Source: Epiperipatus broadwayi (Eukaryota > Onychophora > Udeonychophora > Euonychophora > Peripatidae). Taken from it: a DNA stretch of 64,000 nt. A model generated the notes under the pieces. The model saw only the letters and a list, made by a program, of their open reading frames with translations, searched no databases and had not been told where the DNA came from. The translations under genes and the position numbers were made by a program. The DNA is taken from the NCBI GenBank assembly GCA_028023455.1, contig JAQFVV010000056.1:620001-684000 (forward strand), given 5' to 3'. Below are positions 45,236-55,885 of this stretch, one piece after another. Numbering within the stretch: the first letter of the stretch is position 1; the number at the start of each line of letters is the position of its first letter.

Positions 45236-47531
45236 TAAGATATTTAGCTTCTCTTCTCCACATCACCCCTGCACACTTTCTTATTTCATCTATCCATCTC
45301 ACATGTGGTCTCTTCCTGGGTCTTCTACAATCTCTTAAAATCCAGTTTAAGATTTCAATTGTCCATCTACTATCATCTCGTGTAGCAATATGTCCAGCCC
45401 CAACTCCACTTTAATCTTTTCAATGAAATCAGTTACACCTTATTGTTCTCTTACCGATATATTGGGTTCTCGATCTCTTCTTGTTACTCCCAATATACAT
45501 CTCTCCATACTTCTTTGAGTGGTCTGAAGTCTGTATTGCTCTTCTATTAAGTATCCAAGTCTCAGATCCATAAGTAAGAACAGGTAAAACACATTTATTA
45601 AAAATCTTTCTTTACAAACACATAGGCATATTTCCTTTTAGTATCAAGTTATTTCTACTAAAAGCACTCCAACCAAGTTTAATTCTATGATTAATTTCAT
45701 CCATTATGTTTCCATCTGTATTAATAATCTGACCAAGGCGTTTGTAACTGTTAACTTCTTCTAACTCATCATAAACAATTTTTTTTTTTTTTTTTTAAAA
45801 AATCCATTAAACATTATTTGAGTAATTTTAACATTTATTTTTAGTCCTACTTTCATCTGATAACTACTGCAACATTTCCTGTAGATCTAAAGCATTATTA
45901 GCAAAAACAACTACATCATCTGAAAAATCTAAATGACTGAAATAATCATTTACTTTCACTCCTTTAGCTTTTCATTTTAATCCACAAAATACTTCTTGCA
46001 GCACTGCTGTAAAAAGTTTTGGGGATATGGAGTCACCCTGTCTTACACTTCTCTCAATGTTGATTTTTCCAGTATCATTATCTAATCTAATTGCTGCTGT
46101 TGCATTTTTATAAATATTCTTTAAAATATGACAATATCTTGGATCTATACCTTGATGATCCAATGCTTTAATCACTGAAGAAAAGTTTAGATTCAAATGC
46201 CTTTTCATAATCTAGAAATCGAAAACATAATGGCAACTCATATTCATTTGTCCTTTCTATAACTTCTCTCAATCCCTGGATATGATATCCTGTACTAAAA
46301 CCACTTTTAAATCCAGATTGTTCTCATGGTTGGTGGAAGTCCAGTGTTCTCTGTAGACGAGTTGTAATTATCTTAGTAAAAATTTTGTATAAAATTGATA
46401 AAAGACTGATAGGTCTGTAATTTCTAATATCTTCTTTATCACCTTTTTTAAATATTAAGATTAATACTACATTCTTCCAATCATCTGATACATCTTTATC
46501 ATTTAGACATTTGGTATATAACGTTGTTAAAAAAATTTCTATTTTTTCACCTGCTTCTTTTAATATATCAATTATAATTCTACCATTACCTGGAGCCTTT
46601 CCTTTCTTCATATATTTAATTGTATGTCTCACTTCTTCATTTAAAATTCTGGGCAATTCAGAAGATGTAATAGATATAGGAGGTATTTGTTCTTTATTAC
46701 TATATAATTGTTGATAAAAGTCTTCTATCCATTTCATGATGTCATCTCTCTTTTTAGTAATAATTCCAGCTTTTTTTCTTATTGCAAATATAAATTTCCT
46801 ACCAATACCAAAATGTTGTTTTACACTCTTGAGACTTTCATTCTCTTCTACTGCTTTCCTTCCTAGTTCACAGTTATACACTCTTATATCATTTTCAACT
46901 CTTTTCTGCATCATTTTACAAAATTCGACATATTCAATCCTTTTTAACACATCATTTTTGTGTATTTTCATATTCCTTTTTTTCTTCATAAATTCGCTAG
47001 TCTCAGTAAAAATGTTATTGGTCAAGTGCTGCTTTTTTCAACCAGCTATTTTTGTTGCAGTTTTTAAAAGTGTATCAGTTGTTTTCATATTAATTTCATT
47101 CAAATGTGAATCATGTTCAAAATCTACTAATACTTGAAACCTATTTGTAAGTTCTAATTTAAATTCATTAGAATGTTTCTGAAAATTAGGAATATCAACT
47201 GTAAATATTGTTTTTCTTAATAATTTTTGTCTCTCTAGTTTTGCACTAACATGTATTTCACATCTTACTACTTCCTCTGTTAAATTTATTAAGAACATTA
47301 CAATCTTGAAATATGTATTTTCTGTCAGTCAAAATATAATCCAATTCTGCTGTACCTTCATTTGGATGCTTCCATGTACATTTCCTTTTAACATTTTTCT
47401 CAAAATAATAATTCATAATATAAAGTTTTCCTTTTCCTGCAAACTCCACAAATCTATGTCCTCTCTCATTTCTATTACCATAACCAAAATTATCTACAGC
47501 ACTTTCATCTTTCATTTGTTTACCAATTTTC
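45236..47531 (-). pseudogene. RTE-like LINE copy 2, truncated at both ends
   Basis: Minus-strand copy covering the end of the endonuclease through the RT and C-terminal region. The 5' side stops at 47531, where the next, plus-strand copy begins. The 3' side stops about 75 bp short of the family's end. The longest intact piece (47025-46324, 233 codons) spans the linker and RT motifs to NYRPISLLSILYKIF. The piece 46208-45972 contains the motif B box SVRQGDSISPKLF. The catalytic box reads FSDD rather than FADD. Frames are broken between pieces. Confidence 0.8.
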
Positions 47532-49083
47532 TACTGAAACAAAACAATTTGTAAAGAAAAAACTAAATATAAAAAAAAATAAAAATAATCCATTAAAAAG
47601 AATATCTAGAGTTTTGTAAAATGGAACAAAAAAAAAAGTTAGTTACTATATAAAAAAATATAACTGTGATTAGCAAGGAAAGGTATATAAGAAAAAGTTC
47701 CAAAAATATAAAACAACATCTTGGCATTGGAAGAAAAGTTATTTCTGCAATAGAAAAAAAAGATGAAATTATTATTAAAAAGAGCAATTACATAATGAAA
47801 TGTGTCAAAGAGTTCTATAAAAATTATATAGTAGTAAAGAATAAGGAAACAAACCAATTCCCTACAATTCCTACATCTCTATTACCCAGAATTTTAAATA
47901 ACAAAGTGAGACATGCAATAAAATCTATGAAGCAGAGAAAAGCTCCAGGAAATGATGAATTTATAATCCATATTGTCAAAGATGCAGGTGAAGAAAGAAA
48001 AAAAATTCTTGCCAAAGTTGTATATCAAATGTCTAAATGACTAAAGATGTACCAGATAATTGGAAGAATGCAATAGTAATATTGATATTTAAAAAGATGA
48101 TATTTTCTTACCAAGATAATTACAAATTGTCTACAGTAAACTTGGATTTTAACCGGACAAAAAAAAGAGCTGGATTTAAAAATGGGTTTTAACTCAGTGG
48201 ATCATGTCCATATATTGAGAGAAATTATATTAAATATCAATAAATGTAGGCTGCCATTATTCTTTGTATTTGTAGATTATGAAAAGACATTTCATTCTAT
48301 AAGTGAAGTTATAGACTTAGGATATTATTATATTCTGGAGAATATTTATCAAAATGTAATTGCAATGATTAGATTGCATAATGATACTAAGACTGTAAAA
48401 GATATGTGACAGGGTAAGTCCACATCCCCAAAATACCTTACAAAAATTTTACAAAAAGTATTATGTAAATCAAAATGAGAAGTTGAAGGAATTAAAAGTA
48501 AATGGAGAGATTTACAGACGATGTAGTTGTTTTTGTAAATAATACTTCAGAACTTCAGGAGATGTTACAAGAGTTATAAGTTAAAAATAAAAAAGAGTAC
48601 TAAAGATAAATATTAAAAAGACTAAAATAATGTTCAATGGATTTTCTCAAAAAAAAAAAAATAATAATAATAAAGATTGATAATGATGAATTAGAAGAAG
48701 TTACTCTTGACAAATGTCTTAATCAGATTAATATATATAGAAATATAACAGATGAAATTAATAATAGAAGTAAAACTTGGACAGACTATTTTGGTAGAAA
48801 TAACTTAATATTAAAAGGAAATATGCCTATGTGTTTGAAAAGGAAGATTTTAAATAAATGTTTTGAATCAGATCTTATTTAAGTAGCAATTCTTTCCATA
48901 TAGTAGTGACATCCAGTGCCAGCCATAGTAATCAATAGATGCTAGAATATATGTTACTACTATTTTAAAATCTTGTGTAAGCATAATAAATGGCAATCAT
49001 GGGATGTCAGATCTTATTTATGGATCTGAGATTTGAATATTTATCAGAAAAGCAGTACAGAGAATTCAGACTACTTAATGAAG
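47532..49083 (+). pseudogene. RTE-like LINE copy 3, left part (plus strand)
   Basis: Old plus-strand copy starting inside the linker (TETKQFVKKK..., matching TETREFMKKRR of copy 4). Order: KQHLGIGRK; KAPGNDEFIIHIVKDAG (47666-48040 frame); NSVDHVHILREII and FVDYEKTFHSI (48182-48409 frame); DELEEVTLDKCLNQI and FGRNNLILKGNMPMCLKRK (48637-48882 frame). After hairpin element F it resumes as DLIYGSEI and VQRIQTT, ending at about 49083 where copy 4 interrupts it. Its continuation is at 55556-55885. Heavily mutated compared with copy 4, hence older. Confidence 0.8.
48882..49006 (+). mobile_element. Hairpin-tail element F
   Basis: 125-bp insertion in LINE copy 3 bounded by TCAGATCTTATTTA at 48868-48881 and 49007-49020 (14 bp). 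Removing it rejoins the LINE reading ...SDLIYGSE.... Arms CCATATAGTAGTGACAT (about 48896) and ATGTTACTACTATTT (about 48951) belong to the same arm family as C and E. The loop has GTAATCAATAGATGC. The tail ends AATCATGGGATG. No hammerhead core. Confidence 0.85.
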
Positions 49084-50742
49084 TCATCATCATCATCCAA
49101 CCATTATCAGTCCACTGCAGGATGAAGGTCTCTCTAAGTTCAATCCATCTTTTCCTATCTTTAGCTTCTCTTCTCCACATCACCCCTGCACACTTTCTTA
49201 TTTCATCCATCCATCTCACATGTGGTCTCTTTCTGGGTCTTTTACAATCTCTTGGAATCCAGTTTAAAATTTCAATTGTCCATCTGTTATCATCTCTTCT
49301 AACAATATGTCCAGCCCAACTCCACTTCAGTCTTTTAATTTTTTCAATGAGGTCAGTAACACCTGTTTGTTCTCTTACCCATACATTGTGTTTTCGATCC
49401 CTTCTTGTTACTCCCAACATGCATCTCTCCATACTTCTTTGAGTGGTCTGAAGTCTCTGTATGGCTCTTCTATTAAGTGTCCAAGTCTCAGATCCATAAG
49501 TAACAACTGGCAAAACACATTTATTAAAAACCTTCCTTTTCAAACACATAGGCATATTTCCTTTTAGTATCAAGTTATTTCTACCAAAAGCACTCCAACC
49601 AAGTTTAATTCTATGATTAATTTCATCCATTATATTTCCATCTGTATTGATAATCTGACCAAGGTATTTGTAACTGTTAACTTCTTCTAACTCATCATAA
49701 TCAATCTTTATTTTCATATTTTGAGAAAATCTATTAAACATTACTTTAGTCTTTTTAACATTTATCTTTAGTCCTACTTTCCTACTTTCATCTGATAACT
49801 CCTGCAACATTTCCTGTAACTCTAAAGCATTATTTGCAAAAACAACTACATCATCTGCAAAATCTAAATGACTTAAATAATCTCCATTTACTTTCACTCC
49901 TTTAGCTTCCCATTTTAATCCACAAAATACTTCTTGCAGCACTGCTGTAAAAAGTTTAGGAGATATGGAGTCACCCTGTCTTACACCCTTTTCAATGTTG
50001 ATTTTCCTACTATCATTATGTAATCTAATTGTTGCTGTTGCATTTTTATAAATATTCTTCAAAATATGACAATATCCTGGATCTACACCTTGATGATCCA
50101 ATGCTTTAATCACTGAAGAAATGTTTATAGAATCAAATGCCTTTTCATAGTCTACAAATCCTAAGCATAATGGCAACTCATATTCATTTGTCCTTTCTAT
50201 AATTTCTCTCAATACCTGGATATGATCTACTGTACTAAAACCACTTTTAAATCCAGCTTGTTCTCTTGGTTGGTGGAAATCCAGTGTTTTCTGTAGACGA
50301 GTTGTAATTATCTTAGTAAAAATTTTGTATAAAACTGATAAAAGACTGATAGGTCTGTAATTTCTAATATCTTCTTTATCACCTTTTTTAAATATTAATA
50401 TTAATACTGCATTCTTCCAATCATCTGGTACATCTTTATCATTTAGACATTTGGTATATAACTTTGCTAAAATTTTTTCTATTTCTTCACCTGCTTCTTT
50501 TAATATATCAATTACAATTCCATCATTACCTGGAGCCTTCCCTTTCTTCATAAATTTAATTGCATGTCTCACTTCCTCATTCAAAATTCTGGGCAATTCA
50601 GAAGATATAATATGTATAGGAGGCACTTGTTCTTTATTACTATATAATTCTTGATAAAAATCTTCTACCAATTTCATGATGTCATCTCTCCTTTTAGTAA
50701 TAATTCCATCTTTTTTTCTTATTGCAGATATAAATTTCCTAC
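49084..50742 (-). CDS. RTE-like LINE copy 4: reverse transcriptase, 3' half
   Basis: The best-preserved LINE protein here: an uninterrupted minus-strand frame of 556 codons (50677-49007), of which about 530 belong to the element and the rest read through into copy 3. RT motifs in order: KKGDKEDIRNYRPISLLS (about 97-114), EQAGFKSGFSTVDHI (139-153), motif A FVDYEKAFDS (174-183), motif B GVRQGDSISP (231-240), motif C FADD (273-276), KINVKKTK, YKYLGQ (336-341). The C-terminal SWAGHIVRRDDNRW...RPRKRPHVRWMDEI is typical of RTE-like 'endonuclease-reverse transcriptase' proteins. Catalytic aspartates are intact. The N-terminal half is displaced to 54000-55555 by an insertion. A (GAT)n-type tail ends the element at 49084. 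Confidence 0.85.
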
Positions 50743-51175
50743 TGAAACAGATATTACTGTCCTTTTATCTGTTTCACCTTTATGTCTCCATAGACACATC
50801 TATGCCGGTTTTAAACACTCTTTAGTACACATGTATATGTATCCACTCAGTTATGTGCCTTTGCACAGCTGTGTATATATATGTTTATACAGTTGTATAT
50901 ATCCACACAGCCATATATTCGTTTATACAGTTGTGTATGTGGTCTCAGTTTTATATATATTCAGACAATTATATGTTTATTGTCACACATACCAGCACCT
51001 GTAAATGTTAATGATATTGATTTTTGTATGGGTATATTGCAGCATTTACATAAATATTATATTATATTATATAAGGGTTATTTGTTTAGAAAGTTGGCCA
51101 AATATCCTTTAATAAATTTAGCTTAAGTAAATTAAATCACATGCGAAATTCACAGGTTGGTAATAAGATTGCTAT

Positions 51176-51670
51176 TTAATAATTCGCAGGTGGTTTCAGA
51201 TAGTCCTTGGGTTATTGACCATATTTTTAGAGATCATTCATTTCAGTTGTAATGAATTTCTTTTCCCAGATCAAAGCAGTATAAATTTTGGCAAAAAGAT
51301 AAGAAAAAGAGAGATTAGAATCAAAAAGGTAGACTGCTGTAAAACTTAGAAAAAATTTGAATTGTACTTTAAAATCGATAGTCACTGGTTTGTTATCTTG
51401 GGAATATAGATATCACAGATTTTTAGTTAGAATAAACTGCAGGTGGATCATGTAGTCCCTGGGTAATTGACTTGGTTCTGGAATTCATTCATTACGATTG
51501 TAATGAATTTCTTTTCCAGATCAAACCAGTGATAGTTTAAACAGCAAAATAAGAAAGATAAGAATAAAAAAAAAGAGACCTAAGGCAAAAACTTAGAAGT
51601 CTAAATGATATTTTAAAAATAGATGGTCGCTGGCTTTTTGATCTGGGAAATATAAATATTGCAGATTTTT
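51176..51670. repeat. Diverged tandem duplication, unit about 250 bp
   Basis: The segment from about 51176 (CGCAGGTGG...GTCCTTGGGTTATTGAC...TTGTAATGAATTTCTTTTCC...) recurs from about 51432 (TGCAGGTGGATC...GTCCCTGGGTAATTGAC...). Both copies end in a TGGTTT/TGGCTTTT...CTTGGGAATATA-like block. It lies inside the 3257-bp insertion. Confidence 0.65.
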
Positions 51671-52849
51671 TCTGAAAAAGCACACTCTTTAGTTCTTTTT
51701 TCCGAAAATTGTTGAGAAAACCAAAATCCAAAAATGATCGAGTAGACCAATATATTTACTGGCTCCGAAGGCCAGAATGGACTCTCTATCCTCTAAACAT
51801 CTTTGAATAGACTTTCAATTAATCTGCATGGAGAATAAGAAGAAAATTTAACCTATCTGAAAGGCCACTGGAGATCATGACGCTGTCAGACGCCCCATTC
51901 TAACCACTATCATTGATATACGCTTCAAGTCCACTCAAGGAAGCAGAGAGAGATGGAAATCATTTTAAAAGGAGTTGCGGTATGAACTTTAATAAATTCT
52001 TATATCATTTTAAAAAAAGAACGTTCTATATAATTGATAATGAAAACTATTTCAATTTTACCCTCTTATAAAAGAAACTATCGATTTGTGACTTTGTATA
52101 TAATGTAGAAAAGAAAAAAAAAATCACTTACTTTAATTTTCTAAACTGCTGAAATCTTTTATGAATTAAAAGATTTCATATTTTTTTTATACTTATTAAA
52201 TGTCCGAAATTTATTTTCTTTAATTCTTTTTAACTAACAGTCTGCCTAATTTCCATAATTTTAATATTTTAAATGCATTTTGTTATGTTGATATGTGATA
52301 ATATGCTCAGATTTCGAAACAATGAAACTAAGTAATTTATAAAGAAGATAATTTTAATCTTCACTTAGATATTTTTAAAAAACATTGTTTATTTTATTAA
52401 ATCATTGTTTCGAAATTATAATATTGGTAATAAACGAATGCGCTAACCACTCGTTATTATCATAATTATATATATATTGTAGAATCGTATTTTAAGATTT
52501 GCTTAACCGATCTTATATCATAACCTTTGACATTTATTAGTTGGAAGGGGATATATATTGCCTAGAGATGATAAAGTATATTCGCTAATGTTTGTATTAA
52601 GTCCCATCGAATATACTTGCCCTCCTTAATTAAGAATATTTATATGCAGATTTAGAATCTTAATTAGATTATTTTCATATCGTTTAACCCCATTTTATTA
52701 GCATACTTTTATTGCTAATTTTAAAGAACTGTTTGAATTAGTTTGACAGATAAAAGCTATCTGTTTTAGGCGCAATTAATTATGTGCATGTTTATTGCTA
52801 TATATATACATTGCGGGTGTGTTTTTACACATTACACTTATATGTGTTA

Positions 52850-53095
52850 CGTTTTGCTGCCTCTGACAAGGGTTCACGGTAACAAACCGCCCCTTTATTT
52901 AGTTCGGGTTAAGGCTATCTTCATTAGAACTGGGGGCGTGAGGACCCAGATTATTTTCCATAAAGCCAATCCGACTTCCTGGACTTTGTTTCACATACCA
53001 ATGGCAGCAAACCGTCGGTCACAGAGCAACCGAGCATTTGATGCTGAAACTCTGGAAGAATCACACACTCGCACTGCAAGTTTAATTGTTTAATA
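52850..53095 (+). other. Unrecognised less A+T-rich segment inside the insertion
   Basis: About 240 bp of balanced base composition. It supports an open frame (52782-53093) whose C-terminal part reads MAANRRSQSNRAFDAETLEESHTRTASLIV. I recognise no domain, and the N-terminal third is low-complexity. It could be element regulatory sequence, a captured exon or chance. Confidence 0.25.
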
Positions 53096-53998
53096 TTTTT
53101 TTATAGCGCCATAGCGCATATATGTGGACCTAATGGTAACCAGTTCTTTTCCCCATATTAATTAATCTTTCAGCTTTAGACTGAAGTTTGAATCTAGTTA
53201 TCAGTTTGAATCTGCATGATTCTGAGTCGATTTAGTTGCTCAGTTAATTAGTATATATAACAGTCTTTAAAACTGGCTGTACTCATCATCATCTCTACTA
53301 AAATATCAAATTCTAACTTAAGCAAGTCCAGTTCACAAAATGAGCATATTAAATAATTAGGCATGACTTCTATCACTCCCAAACACATGTAAAGTAGTAT
53401 GTTTAAAAGAGAACAGATGTACTTGGTAACAATTCCAACCATTGTAACATGCTTGCCTGCCTTAAATACTCGTGAAAATTGTACAATTCCTGCCATTATG
53501 ATATTCTTTGTTAGACTATTTTGTTATTGTTTTAATAAATCTTTTTTAATATAAACTGTTGTATATTTTTCTTGCTCAGCCTCTAAATCAAACCAAACCA
53601 CAGTATCTTATCCAATCCATAATATTTTTATCCCATCCACAGTGTATTTTTAAATGTCACATTTCATTACTCCAATTTCTTAATGAGTTTATATGCTATA
53701 TGTATATGCCTAAGTATATAAGATTAATAGAGTGTCTAGTGTTATAATTATCACTTATTTAGTTAGTTAGTAATGACCTTAAGTCTCATGTTTCTCCCTG
53801 TTCTATGCCGGCTCGCGGTTAAATGAGAACTGAGTGTAGCCCAGGAATGTCACTCATAAGGTGTTAAATTTGGAGTACTGGCAGATGAGTTGGAGTTTGG
53901 TCGGATTAGAGGTCTCAACCACCTCAATACGGTCAGCTTTGGTATATTTTGCTTGGGCTCTGAATTTTGTTGCATGAGTGTACGAATCTGACTGTTAC

Positions 53999-55555
53999 AC
54001 TACCAATACCAAAATGTTGTTTTACATTCTTAAGACTTTTATTTTCTTCTACAACTTTCCTTGCTAGTTCACAGTTATACTTTCTTATATCATTTTCAAC
54101 TCTTTTCCGCACCATTTTACAAAATTCGAGATATTCAATTCTTTTTAATGCATCATTTTTGTATATCTTCATATTCCTTCTTTTCTTCATAAATTCTCTA
54201 GTCTCAGTAGAAATTTTATTGGTCAATTGCTGTTTCTTTCTACCAGCTATCTTTGTTGCAGTTTTCAAAAGTGTATCCGTTATTTTCATATTAATTTCAT
54301 TCAAATCTGAATCATGTTCAAAATCTACTAATACTTGAAACCGATTTGTAAGTTCTAATTTAAATTCATTAGTATGTTTCTGAAGATTAGGAATATCAAC
54401 TGTAAATATTGTTTTTCTTAATAATTTTTGTCTCTCTAGTTTTACATTAACACATATCTTACACCTTACTAATCGATGATCACTTCCTGTGTTAAATTTA
54501 TTAAGAACATTACAATCTTGAAATATGTATTTCCTGTTAGTCAAAATATAATCCAATTCTGCTGTACCTTCATTTGGATGCTTCCATGTCCATTTCCTTT
54601 TAACATTTTTCTCAAAAAAAGAATTCATAATATAAAGTTTTTTCTTTTTCTGCAAACTCCACAAGTCTATGTCCTCTCTCATTTCTATTACCATAACCAA
54701 AATTACCCACAGCACTTTCATCTTTCATTTTTTTACCAATTCTAGCATTAAAGTCTCCCATAACAATTTTAAAATGGTGTTTACTCTGATCAAAAGCCTT
54801 TTGTACATCCATATAAAAATCTTCTACTACTTCATCACTATGAGAACTTGTTGGGGCATAAACCTGAATTATCTGCATTTGGTATCTGCTATTAAGTTGT
54901 ATAACTAATCTTGCCACTCTGTCTGATACACTATCAATCTCCACAATATTGTTCTTCCACTTTTTATTTATAATGAATCCTACTCCACTTGTATTTCCAA
55001 TATTTGTGCCTTTATAATAGAGTATATGTCCACTTTTTAAATTAATTGTCTCTTCACCTTTTCTTTTAACTTCACAAAGTCCAATAATGTCCCATTTAAT
55101 ATAAGAGAGTTCTTCTTCTAATTCTTGCAATCTTCCTTCACTTGAAAGTGATCTGCAGTTGTAAGTACCTAAATAAAAAGTCATCATCAAATGGCAGCCT
55201 GGGTCCGCAATCGGGATTCTTAGCACCCTCCGCCTTCGGCCACCAACCCCTGCCTTGGTTGGTGACTTTACAGCCTCCTGGGAATAAGGGCCATGCTTTG
55301 TTTTTGTCTGTCATAATTGTATATATGTATTAGGAAAATATTTATCATTTATACAAACATTCATTCTGCCTTATCAGGCACTGAGAAGAAAGACCATGGT
55401 GTTTCTTGATCTTAAACTCAGAGGTAAAAAGCCAATAAACTCACCACGCTGGCTAATGCGTGTTGGTGAGCAGCCCATCCATGTTCGCATACTATATGAA
55501 TAATCACATAGTAATAACAGCTGCAACGACAAGAACGTATGGAGTGGACATTAGA
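53999..55555 (-). CDS. RTE-like LINE copy 4: endonuclease half and 5' UTR
   Basis: The 5' half of the element whose 3' half is 49084-50742. The 5' UTR is 55555-55227. The frame 55226-54612 carries the APE-type endonuclease: YNCRSL (residues 22-27), GLCEVK with the catalytic Glu (52), VYAPTSSH (122-129) and MGDFNARIG (156-164). A frameshift near 54640-54620 moves to the 54721-53933 frame, with WKHPNEGTAELDYIL (46-60), SDHRLVR (80-86) and a long basic linker. Its last 20 or so residues are read from the 3257-bp insertion. Such endonucleases nick the target to prime reverse transcription. The frameshift and the insertion make this copy inactive, but it is the youngest of the family here. Confidence 0.85.
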
Positions 55556-55885
55556 GAAAAAAAAAGAAGAAACTATAAAGAATGAAAAATGAAATACATG
55601 GAGAAAAAAGCAGGCATTACTAGATCATTAAAAGAATTAAGAGATTGAAGTGTAGCTGGGTTGGATATACTACTAGAAAAGATTATAATAGATGGATAGT
55701 TAAAATATTAAACTGAATCTCTAGACATTATAAAAGACTTAGGAAAAGATCATTTGTGAAATGGATGGATGAAGCTGATGTGATGTGGAGAAGAGAGTCT
55801 CAAGATCCAGAAAATCAGTTTAAACTTGGAGAGACCCTCATCCTGCAATGGATCGATAATGTTTAAAAAATGATGATGATATTCC
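55556..55885 (+). pseudogene. RTE-like LINE copy 3, right part
   Basis: Plus-strand continuation of copy 3 after copy 4. It begins at a point equivalent to TRRDRK.., then ITRSLKELRD..VAG (compare DLIEKIKRLKWSWAGH), RWIVKIL, FVKWMDE, VMWRRESQD and ETLILQWIDN, ending with (ATG)n at about 55872. The left part ended at the equivalent of QTT, so only about 30 bp of consensus is missing at the junction. Confidence 0.75.

Larger units (their letters stand above)
50743..53999. mobile_element. 3257-bp TG...CA insertion splitting LINE copy 4
   Basis: The LINE sequence breaks at ...TTTCCTAC|TGAAACAG and resumes at CTGTTACA|CTACCAATACC. Copy 2 reads straight through (TTTCCTACCAATACC, near 46798). The inserted DNA is therefore exactly delimited, with a 4-bp duplication CTAC (50739-50742, 54000-54003) and ends TGAAACAG...CTGTTACA. 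TG/CA ends plus a 4-bp duplication fit integrase-type insertion, as by an LTR element or a solo LTR, but I found no direct repeats at the two ends and no retroviral-type protein. The 103-codon frame at 52782-53093 is unrecognised. The element type is open. Confidence 0.7.

Noticed and set aside
45236-49083. Twin-priming inversion linking LINE copies 2 and 3
   Set aside because: The two copies cover overlapping parts of the element and differ greatly in decay, so they are separate insertions rather than one inverted copy.
47532-50745. Shared CTACTGAAAC at the ends of LINE copies 2/3 and 4 as a recombination signal
   Set aside because: At 47532 the string is simply the LINE codons for (S)TET; at 50739 it is the CTAC duplication plus the start of the 3257-bp insertion. 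The match is coincidental.
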